Of a stretch of DNA of 64,000 nucleotides, positions 23,401 through 35,400 are shown in pieces; position 1 is the stretch's first letter; each line of letters starts with the position of its first letter. The notes beneath the pieces are model-generated. The model worked only from the letters and a program-made list of their open reading frames with translations, ran no database searches and was not told the DNA's origin. This DNA comes from Symsagittifera roscoffensis (Eukaryota > Xenacoelomorpha > Acoela > Convolutidae): positions 19,253,318 through 19,317,317 of the forward strand of contig NC_087070.1 of assembly GCF_963678635.1 (NCBI RefSeq). The letters are read 5' to 3'. The position numbers and the translations under genes are program-made.

Positions 23401-26400
23401 ATCTATTCAATCATTATTTTTAGAAGAAAAAAGTAGAACAAACCCTTTGATTGCTACGCAAAGTATCTATACATTTTCTATACAATTGAAATTCTAGAGG
23501 AGAAGGAAGAACTGGAAAAATAACTCCACTAGTTTGAGATCTGTTGCTTCTACTTAAATATCCAGCCTGCCAATTTCCATGGAACGATAATTTGCACATT
23601 ATAGTTATAGTATCTCTAACATAACATGAACCCATTGAACTGAAACTGACATTGTCAAGAAAATTTTGCAAATAGAAATGCTTCAAAGTTCAGTTTAAAG
23701 TAAGTCTTTTACATAGGAGAATTGACAAATCAGTTTTTCGAGCGATCGCTTCTAATCTAAGGTCAATAGACACAGCCGTTGGTTCGAACACCTAATTAAA
23801 TACCAAAGTAAACATAAGAACCGAAACAAAACCAATAACAATATCAACTTAAATATCAAGGCTCCCTTCTAAAAAAAATCAGCTGGAAAAATATGAAGAC
23901 AAAGTAATTTCTCATCGTTACAGTTACAAACAACTGAACATAATACACTCAAACTATAAGCAAGCATTTCTGAGAGGACAGCTAACGAATCCGTAAAGGT
24001 TGCTAGATTCTGCCCTAAATTTAAAGAAACTGGTACCAAAAAAACTTATTCTTAATGTTGGGAAAAAACTAGCAAAATGAAAAAAAAAACTTATAATTAA
24101 ACAAAGATAGCCGGCTGCTGTGCACTTAGGACAATTAGTTCCTAACATTAAAAAAAAAACATTTTTTTCCCAAATTGCTTCGTTTTTTGTTCGTGGTGTG
24201 ATGAGAGGGTCTGAAAGAAAGTCTAGAACACCAGACAACAAATTTCTTCATATAATAAACGAAGACATTTAAAGACTTGAAAAAATCCAATTTTTTGCAG
24301 AAAAAAATTGGGTTTTTAATTTTTGTTCACAAGAAAGCTATATAAAAATCTCCAAAACCAATTTTCTGGAGTATAACTAAGTTTTCGTGGCTTCACTTGA
24401 TTATAAAGACAATCATTATAAGCTCATTATAAGTCTTATTATAAGTCTACTATATTCGCTTTATTAGCTCGAACTTAGACAAAATCTCAAAAATTAGCAA
24501 AAATAAAAAAAATGAAACACACCCGAATACAAAACTCTTCCCCATTTTCAAAGGGCAGAACAACAAAAACATAGCTAACTGACAATTGGAAAAGATTAAT
24601 GAACGCAAAAAAAAAACAAGAACTGACTTGTTTTTTGAAGAAAAAAAAACCAATTTTCGAATTTTAAAGAAAAATTACACCCTGAAAGCGCTTTGGATTT
24701 TACGAACAATTTATGATTGGTGCTTTTCTGATAAAATTGGCTCAATGTGAAACACTGGATCAATAGGTAAACTTTTTATTCCGCTAGAAAATCTGTCAAT
24801 AAAATTCCACTTTCAAAACCAGAAGTCGATCACGATTTTTGTAAGCTTTACACTTTTCCTGTTCGATTGTGAAGTTTTCCTTCCTTTTAAAAACCGAAAT
24901 GAACTGAACTTAAAAAGAAATCAAACCGAACCGCGAAAGAAAAACAAAAATCATCAGGGTTTTGTCACTAATTTAATTTGGACCGAGGCTAGTTGGGCAT
25001 GGCTATCGTGAAAACTATCAGTGACCCTAATTTTACCTAGCTTTCCGATGAGTATAGTCAGTTTGGTTAGCTTGGTCTGCAGCACTGATTTGTCCTGGTT
25101 CACTCCCCCTCCGTCTCCACCTTCGGAGCTACTTGTCTCGTCCTCCTCGTCATCTCCTCCCTTCTTGGAGTCAGTGGAGGCCACTGGGACTGAATCGACA
25201 TCTGTCTCTGCCAGTCGGCTGCCGTTCTCCGTGGCTCCCGGAGGAACTATCTCTACTTTGGGCACTCCGTTGGGCTTGTCTAAACCAACATTAATATTAC
25301 AACTGCCGAGGAAAAAATCAAAACCTGTCTGAAGTTTAAAATAAAACTGAAGAAATTTTGTTTTTCCTTTCGAAATGTTCACGTAAGAAAACATGAAAAA
25401 GCCAACATCGGTTTCTAACTATTCATCCGGATCCGGAAAAAAATTAGCCAACCTACTTCTATCGGACTTTTCGAGGTAGTACATAGTTGAAAGCCAACCA
25501 CAGACAGAGAGGCGAAGCTGAGCATCACTTGATACGACGCAAGCGTAGATTTTCAAGCTAGGTGAAAGAAAATGAGACGGCAAATCACGAAGTCAAATAC
25601 ATTTGACAAAAAAAGTTCTTTTCTGAAAACGGAAAAACTTCATTTCATGAAAACAGTCGAGAAACGCAATCAACAGCATTGAATAGACCTCTTTGTACTA
25701 GCAGTATAATTCACCGAGCTTCCAAAGTGTCGAAAATACTTAACTAGACGCCATTTCGGTCAATGAAAAAAATGCCATAACAAATTGGTAGGGTGACAAT
25801 TCGTAGCATTCGACAACTCGTAACAGCCGACAACTCGTAACAAGGCATTGGCAAAAAGGATGCCCTTGCTCCGCTGCGCTTACATAAAAGAGTATAAAGG
25901 CACGAGAGGAATACTGCGCGTAAATCAGAGTTCCCAGCCTAATCTACTGTTACAAATTGTCGCTTGTAACGAATTGTCGCATGTTCCGAATTATCTCCTG
26001 TTACGAATTGTCGCCTTGTAAAAAAATTTTTGAGCGATTAAAAGTTAAAACTTGAAAATTTTCTATCACCACAACCGTCATGAATTATAAAACACAGCCA
26101 ACACACAGCTGGGAAAAATTCAACGCAGAAAAAAAATAGGTTCTTGTTTTTTGAAAAAACTTTAAGCTTTGAATTTCAAAGAAAAAAATATGACCTTTAA
26201 GATCTTTGCATTTCAAGAACAATTTATGATTGGCACTTTTTTGATAAAGCAAACCCAATTTGGGAAAACTGGAGTGATATATTACGTTTTTATATCGCTG
26301 GGAAATCTCAAAAAATAAATCCATTTTCGAAACTAGAAGTCGATCACGTTTTTAGTGACCTTTACAATTCTGCTGTTCGATAGCTGAGTTTGCCTTCCTT

Positions 26401-29400
26401 CTAAAAAAAATAAATGAAGTGATCTGAACAAGAAGTCAGAAGTCAAATCACAAAAACTGGAATTTAAGCGCGAGCATACTTTCCTGAAAAAAAAAACAAA
26501 CACAAAATTCATCAAAACCTATATAAGAGTATTCACCATGTTCATGACTCTTCATAACAAAATAACCATGTTTTGCTCTTCAAGCGACACAAAATAAGCC
26601 AATTAAGCCAATATACGTGAAACTTTAGTAATTTAATCGAAAAAACTTCATCTATATCCGAGTTGATAAATTGGCACAGGCGAAGCTGAACAAGTGGCAA
26701 AAAAAGAACCTTAAAAAAACTTTTGCTATATACCGGAATCGAACCTCCGACTTGGAGTTAGGAATCGAACCTCCGATCTGGAGTTAGGATTCTCACGACC
26801 TCGTATCTCAGGCCTTATTACTTGAAAACTACTAACCTAGATACCAATAAAACAACTACAGTTGCTATTAAATCACCACTACTGTGCAGCAAAAGTGCCA
26901 CAAAATAAAGTTTAAGTTTCGCTAGGTGTCGGAACCGACCATCCGACCTGGATATTGGGAGTCTTTCATCCTCGTATCTGCGCCACATACGACATAAAAT
27001 TTAGCAATCTAGCTACCAGTAAAGCAGTACATTTGATATTATATTGTCAAAGTTATGCTGCAAAGGTGCCACCAAATAAAACCGTTTCTATGTGCCCGAA
27101 TCGAACGTCCGACGCCAAGAATAGGAGTCTCATGTCCTAGTATCTGTGCAAAGGTAGCTTGTAATTATTCTAACATTAGCCGCCAATAAAGCAGCTGGAG
27201 ATAATATTAAGCTACCAATGCTTGAAAATATACCAAAAGTGTCAATATACCAACCCATGCTTTGGAAATGAAGCCGAAAAACAAGTTCGACTATTCATTT
27301 TTCTCGAAAAAAAAATCGATTTCGCACATACTGGAAAAAAAACAAGATCCGACTGTGAATAGATCCCGGGATCATAGGATGAAAGTCAAACGCGTTACCT
27401 GTAGACAAAGTGGGAAGGAGTCTGGAAGTTATGAAGGTTCAAAAATAAAGCAGGTTCAATTACTTAAAATGCCAAGTTCCCGACCATGAGACACGTACTC
27501 TCGCAAGTTAAATGATTTACAGCTTCTTTTTGCTTGCTTCTTATTTTTGGTACTTTTCAGCTACTAGTGCTATTCAAAGTAGCCAGGTGACAAATTCTGT
27601 AGACTAACCTTTAGCTTGATCTTCAGTGGTGGCCGGCTGGGCTGAATTCTCAGCTCCTCCCGATGCTCCAAGAAGGGTGAAAATGATTCCCGTCTGTGAG
27701 TTTTTACCCACTGCTATCGTCAACATGCGACCACTACCTTCCATAACGTGTGTACCTACAACAAAAACTACTCCTCAAATTTTTATGAAACTACTTTGGT
27801 TTTCATCGTTTTTGTGAAAACTATACAAATGGATAAATTTTGTGTACTTTATATACCAGAAAATTTATAAATATTTGTTCCCAATCACAACCTAAATCCT
27901 TGCGTATCATCATCCTCATCATCATAACTATTATAGCATGAAAAAAAAACATGTCAGAAATTATTTGCGTAGGTCACTTTATCCTCAGTATGTTGGATAT
28001 TCTAATTGGCATTTAACTCTAAGATGAATGCAGGGGTCAGTTGTTTGAGGCTTCAAGCCATAAAAACAACATTTCCGTTCAAAGCTGTGACGTTAGTTTT
28101 GTCTTGTTCGTCTTCTTTTTTATATAAAAGAAAGTTCTCCAATTCAAAAAGAGTTGAGAGCATGAATAGGCTATTTACTCGATTCAAAAGGGTGAATGGG
28201 AGTATTGAACTGACGTGTATGGGTAGGTTCAAAGGGGGCAGGCATTGAAACAGGCTAAGAGTAGCTACACTGTTAATGAAAATTGCCAGTTTATGGTATG
28301 AAGCCGATATAAAAACGGTAGAAAATGAGACTTGAGTACAATCTAGCCGAAAAATACATTGTGATCACCATTACATCATGCCAGCCAGCTGCCTTTCAAC
28401 ATTTTTTCACGTATTTTTTAGGCAAAACCGCAACACTTCAGCTCGTTTTGGTTTCATTTAGTAGCCTGTAACTATATAGTGAGTAACTTTATCACCAGTT
28501 ATTTCATTTTCATGGCATTTATCCCATTTACATGGCAAAAGACAAATTTTTCACTCTATTTGATTTCATTTAGTAGCTTGTAAGTTATCGGCTGTTTTGC
28601 GTGGCGCATATAATTAGTGATACTTTTAGGGGCTGGGCAGGGTTTGGATTGGAGTTGGGTAGAGAGAGAATAAAATTGAATTGGTTAGACGGCCAAACAA
28701 TCTCCTCCTGTGAAGGCTCCTCTTTCACTGCTGATCACTGCACATCAAGCCAGACAGTTTTAAGCGACCGAAGGACAGGAAGATGTCACGGTTTTAAGAC
28801 TCAAGTGCACTTGGCCCGTATAACAGATCATTATTATTTTCCGGCTATTCAAAACCCATTCGTTTTTATACCCATTAATCTGAATGACAATTTCTTTCTG
28901 ACAAGTTCTTTATGACAAGAAGTCTATGCATAAGCCTTTGTTCCACACCAGCGAATGCATTATCCAAAAAAGATTGGGAAAAACAGAAAACTGAAAATTA
29001 TCGTTTCAATGATTGTTGCATTTGTACATTGGACTGCGTTAGAATTGGCGCCCAAATCGTCCAAATGGAAGGGCATGGCAAAAATTTAATACTTCGTATC
29101 GACGGCCGAGGGTAGCGGTACTTAATTGAAGCGGCATGACAATGGGTCTATTCTGCGCTTACGCTTACGGAATATTTAATGGTGGTCACTATTTGAGGGG
29201 CAATGGAAATGAACACGCCTACTAAAATCCTACTGTGTCGCAAATTTAATTCAGCTATTTTGGAGGAATTTATTGTTCGATGATCGACACCCTCACATGT
29301 AAAGAGCATTTCATTTTTATCTGCCCCAAAAATCGATTCAGTGACATTATTATTCCGTTCAAAAATGGGATGTTCAATAACTTTCAAATTGATTGTAGAG

Positions 29401-32400
29401 AAAAGAGGGCAAAATCTCAAGAAATAGGAAAACAGGCCTTGAAAAAATATGCCTATAGATACCCAACTTCGTAAACCTCAGGCAGGGCATAAGAATTGTA
29501 TTGTTAATTGTTGACCGAGTAATTGCAATTAATTGCAGCTAATTAATTGACACTAATTAAAACATAGGCGCTACGCGCAATACACCGAAGGCATAGAAAC
29601 TGAAGCAAAAACCAAACAACTTGAACAACTAATAATTGAAGAATAACAGTTCTAGAACAAAAAATCGTACTAATACATGTATACACCAAAATTTTGCTAT
29701 ATCGAGAAAGAGCCTGAAATAACAGTTCTAGAACTAAAAATGTACAAATAATTAAATTAACATGAAAAAATATATATCTCATGAACAAATAACCAAACAA
29801 ACAGACCCATAATATAAATAAATGAAAGTAAATGAATTAAATAAATACACATACATAAATAATAAAAGCAAAACTAAATGAAAGAAAGAATAATTAAATA
29901 AATTTAGAAATAAATATCAACAAATAAACAAAACACACCTGATAAATAAATAAGCAATAAAAAAATAAATCAATACATAAATAAATAAATAAATACATAA
30001 ATGAATACATAAATAAATAAATATATAAATAAATAAAAGCAAAAGTGAAATGTACAAATAATTAAATAGACATGAAAAAATATATATGAACAAATAACCA
30101 AACAAACAGACCCATAATATGAATAAATGAAAATAAATAAATGAAATAAATACACATACATAAATAATAAAAGCAAAACTAAATGAAAGAAAGAATAATT
30201 AAATAAATATAGAAATAAATATCAACAAATAAACAAAACACACCTGATAAATAAATAAGCAATAAAAAAATAAATCAATACATAAATAAATAAATAAATA
30301 CATAAATGAATACATAAATAAATAAATATATAAATAAATAAAAGCAAAAGTGAAATGTACAAATAATTAAATAGACATGAAAAAATATATATGAACAAAT
30401 AACCAAACAAACAGACCCATAATATGAATAAATGAAAATAAATAAATGAAATAAATACACATACATAAATAATAAAAGCAAAACTAAATGAAAGAAAGAA
30501 TAATTAAATAAATATAGAAATAAATATCAACAAATAAACAAAACACACCTGATAAATAAATAAGCAATAAAAAAATAAATCAATACATAAATAAATAAAT
30601 AAATACATAAATAAATACATAAATAAATAAATAAATAAATAAATAAAAGCAAAAGTGAAATGTACAAATAATTAAATAGACATGAAAAAATATATATGAA
30701 AAAATAACCAAACAAACAGACCCATAATATAAATAAATGAAAATAAATAAATTAAATAAATACACACGCAGAAATAATAAAAGCAAAACTAAATGAAAGA
30801 AAGAATAATTAAATAAATAAACAAAACACGTGATAAAAATAAACAAAAATAAATATGTACATACATAAATTATAAATAAATATAAGCAAACTAAACATAA
30901 TTAAATAAATAGAAGAACAGATAATTAAATAAATAAAGATGAACAAATAAAGAAACAAACATACGCAATCACGTGACATAGCGCGATATAGTCCAGCCCA
31001 CATGATAATTGATAACTGTGGACGTTATTTGTCGACACTTGACAACAGACAACATTTAAAAAAAAAACCCGTTACACGATACCATAACACCTTGACTAAA
31101 GTCTTCGGTGTAATTATTGATATGACAAACAGTCAACAGATGGTTGAAAAAGTTGATTAACACTTTTGGTTATTTTCGAAAAAAATACATAGGTGAAGCA
31201 CCATTTCCAATACAAAATATATACCAGAATTACAGCGTAAAAGTTTAACTATTAAAACAGCGACATATTTCACAGTTTCTGAGAAAATCAAAATAACGAA
31301 TTAAAAGACTAGCCATTTTCTAACACATATGATTCATAAAAACTCACTTGACAAAGTACCAGGCGAATAAAAAACATTAGTGAAAAAGGAAGAAAGTGTA
31401 GAAATAGCACAGATGCGCTGATATGAAATAATGCAAAAACAAACTAACGAAGCTCAAAAACCGCCGAAATATGTTAACAAAAATATGATTTAAAAAAAAA
31501 TTACTGTAAAGATGACCAACAAGAATTTTCAAAAGGTACACGAAAAAGTTAAAAAGGCTTCTCCTGCAACGCAATTCTGCAAAATTTCCATCAAAAACAA
31601 TTACACAGAAGAGGACCTCGTCTTATTATAAAAGCATCTCGAAAAAAACACAATGAAAAAAATTAAATAAAAACATCAAAAACTTTAACAAAGAGGCGAA
31701 GGAGCAATTCGCAAACACAAGCGAGAAAACTGCAAGAAAAGTTCTAAACAGTCAAAACCGTAGTCAAACACGGAAACAAAGAAAAATTAAAAAATAAGAA
31801 CTAAAAAATTAAAATTCCATTGCTTGGAAATACACCTTAAGTGCCACCAAATGATACAAATCTGATACTAACACTTGCTAATAATAAGCAGAGGCTGTTC
31901 AGAGCACCAAGTTAACAGACAAATAAGACAATTGAAATTGTTTTTAAATTAAAAAAGACTTCTCATATTAGGGCAAATTCTCACAATGACACTATCAGCT
32001 TGTCTCTGAAATTTTTTGTGGAACAAAAAAATTCGAAAAAAAATGTAAAGGCTACCCAGTCAATACCAAGAATAAATGCTATAACTTGAAGAAAGCAAGG
32101 TAATAATGGGTTCAATTAGATGGCCTCGGCTAGATTTGGAATCAGTTTGATAACCAAATAAATCACCGCTCTTAAATAATAAGTCGCGCTCACGCGCTGA
32201 GTTTCCTAGATAAATTCTTAAATATATTACTTTTAAAATTTGCACTGAATGATCAATATTACTTAGGGTGTGATAAGTTTCCATTTGAAAAATAAAACAA
32301 TAGTTTTGGATCACCGAAATTGGTCTGGCTGAAAAAACCGAGCACAAATACTGCTTCTTTCTTCAAAACAAACAAAAATACTCAAACAAAAATTAAAAAA

Positions 32401-35400
32401 CAACAAGTAAATCACATTTGTAAGTAAAATTAAAAAATCACAACAAGAATAAAAGTAAATCACATTTGTAAGTAAAATTAAAAAATTCCACGCTGTGGGA
32501 AATGCGCCGTAGGCTAAATAGCAACCACAAGTTATATCTGAATTTTCCAGAAAGCGAGCATGCAAGCACTTTATTGGACTGAGCGCGTGTTCTTTCAAGG
32601 TCAATAAGTTATTTAAGGTCAATCAACAATTAACTGAAAAAGTATTAACAAGCGTAATAACCCAAATAAAGCAACTTTTAAAAAATCTTGCTAGCCGCAA
32701 GGGGCACAGAGACGAAGCAGCGCTTCGCAAACACTAGCGAAAAAAAAAACGAAAAAAAGCAGCTCTATAAAGTGGATAAAGAAAATTTAGAGATAACTTT
32801 GGCTGCGCGACGGATTCGAACCACCGACCTCAAAATATGAAACTCACCCCTTCCCACTCTGCAACGGAAGCTAACCGAACAACAGACACTAGCCACAAAT
32901 AAAGCAGAGAATAGATGCTATGAAATTTCCGATGCTACAACTTGATGCTTAATCAATCGGCTCGCAGACGGCAATGAATCTTTGAATGGTTCCAAAAAAA
33001 TTGTAGGTTGAACTGGGCCACAAGTATGAAAATATGATAGGTAAGTGCAAGAAAAATAATGAAAGATGCATGCCGCACATTTTGTGAAAAACTTCAAAAA
33101 TACAAGTAAAAGAACGCCCACCATGTTTTCGAAGATTTTAAGGCCACAGAAAGTTTTTTCAGGGACCCATCTGACTTTGAGGGAACCAACTATTACACTT
33201 GTTTTCTCAGCAAACCATTCAAACTATGTAAATTTAGTACCCTAAAAAAGTACACTTTAAAAAACGCCATATCATAGTTTTTAAATCTAAGAATATTGAA
33301 AAAATTGAAGTGTCAATTTTGATAAGTTTGTGAAATCTAAGTTTTTTGAACACTTACGAAAAATTACAATAACGAGCAAAACTCGCCAAATAAATCCATT
33401 TGGTTATTCATACTTGGAGGTCAATTTCGCAACCCCTGGGAAAACCCTGACAGCACCCCATCATAGAGTTGCTAAAATCAACTTTTGTGAAGTTTTTGAA
33501 ATCTTTTGATAACTTTTCAGAAAATCATAAGACGTCAAATCTTGAGAGATAAAAAAAATTGGACAGACATACTTGGAAGCATGGTTTACAATCCCAGAAA
33601 AAACCTTCGCAGCACCCCAGCATAGGGTTGCTAATCTCAATTTTTGTGAAATTTTTTTGAATCTAAACTTTTTGAAAATTGTTAAGAAAATCAAAGAAAA
33701 TGTAAAATTTCGAAAGCAAAAACAATTTGAGTAGTCATTATTTGAGGCATGATTTGCAAACCTATATAGTACCATGGCAACAACCCACCATAGGGTTGCT
33801 AATTTCACTTTTTGCGAATTTTTACTTATGGAATTTTTTGAAGTTTTTTTAATAAACCATAAAAAACGTAAAATCTCGGAAGATAAAAATATTAGAGCAA
33901 ACATATTTGAGGCAAGGTTTGCATCTTTTAAAAATACCCTGACCGCACCCACCATCATCATAGCGTTGCTAAGTTCAAGTTTGGGGAAACTTTTCAAATC
34001 CAAATATTTTTTAAAAATTTTAAAATAATCATAAAACGTCATATCAAGCAAACTAAAAGAATTTGAGCGGACATATTTGGAAGCAAGATTTGCAAAATCT
34101 TAAACTCTCTGACAAGACCCCCAACAAACGGCAGCTAATTACAATTTATGTGAGATTATCTTAGATTTTCAGAAATTTTTTCAAAAAAATCATTCAACAC
34201 AAAGGCGAAGTTGGACTTCCAACACACAAGCAAAAATATGACCGATAAAGATACTGGGAAAAACTGAATGATTAAAACTTTGAGTCTACAAAATTTCTCA
34301 AATGACGCACGCCAATTATGAGTCTACATAAAAGCCAAGCGCCGCAAGCCAATTCTGACGCATTAGCAGTACCAGTCAATTTGAAAAAAAAAAGAAATTT
34401 ACCAACTAAGATGCCTTTATTTATAGAGCGGAAGTATTTTAACTAGTATACAAAAAAGTTAATTTAAAAAATCCGACCTTGCCCAGGTTTTAACCATTTT
34501 ATTTTGTTGCGGGTCTCCTTCCCTCCCTTTACGCTACAGATCCATGATACCTTGAAGCTAAAGTGCTATTTGTAATATAATAGTCTGTGTTAATATCCTT
34601 AGCTTCGGATGTAATTAATAGCTGGTAATTGATCAAAATGAACACTTTCAAAATGAACACATTCTGTCGGAACATTACTTGCGTAGCAACAACATTTGCG
34701 ACTTAGGTCGGAAAAAAAGAGTTCATACTATCACACAAGCTTTGCTTGTGTAAAAACGTAATATCTCGGAAGCTAAAACGATAAAAGCATTCATTTTTTT
34801 GCAGGCAAGACTAAAAAAACCTGACAGCATCATTGGGATTTATTGAAAGCTTGGTGAAAATTTTAAAATCTTTAAAAAATTTTTAAAAAAACGATAAAAA
34901 ACGTCATATCTCAGAAGCTGAAAGGATTTGAGCCGACATATTTGGAAGCAGCCCCTGAAAGTATCCTAACAGTAGCCTAATACAAGTTTGGACATTTCAA
35001 ACTTTGGCGTTTGTAATTCAAGTCCCGAAATTGAAGACGTTTCTCAAGATTTCAAGACAATGTGTCTAGATATTTGACCTTGACTTAAATAAAAATCAAG
35101 TTGATGCTTATCCAGATTTCGAACTGAAAAAACAACTTCTGGATTATTCATAATTTTCGCTTAAACGTTTTCCCCACCGCCTTTCGTTAACCATTTTCCT
35201 AGCAAAATCGCTCAAACATGGCGTCATCGAGTTTTTGGCGTTGCGTTTAAGTAATAGAATAGAAGTACCACCAAATTGAGTTCTTTCTTTGCGAGTTAGG
35301 TTGGAAATAAAAAAGTGGGTTCATACTAATAAAATATGGTCGCAAGCTCGCAAGTGTAATAAACCGACACTCAATATCGCTATACAAACGATGAAGAGTG

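Noticed and set aside
26680-27235. A CRISPR array
   Set aside because: Repeats here are long diverged tRNA-like units without constant short repeats or uniform spacers, and the genome is eukaryotic.
28601-29115. Two consecutive plus-strand open frames
   Set aside because: No recognisable domain, no good splice context, and they sit in PMCA intron 4 on the opposite strand.
29917-30846. Repeated hydrophobic minus-strand frames
   Set aside because: They are translations of the AAAT-rich tandem array; spacing equals the 305 bp unit.
33461-34051. A 196-codon minus-strand frame
   Set aside because: It lies across the degenerate ~165 bp satellite. The translation repeats at the same period and matches no family.
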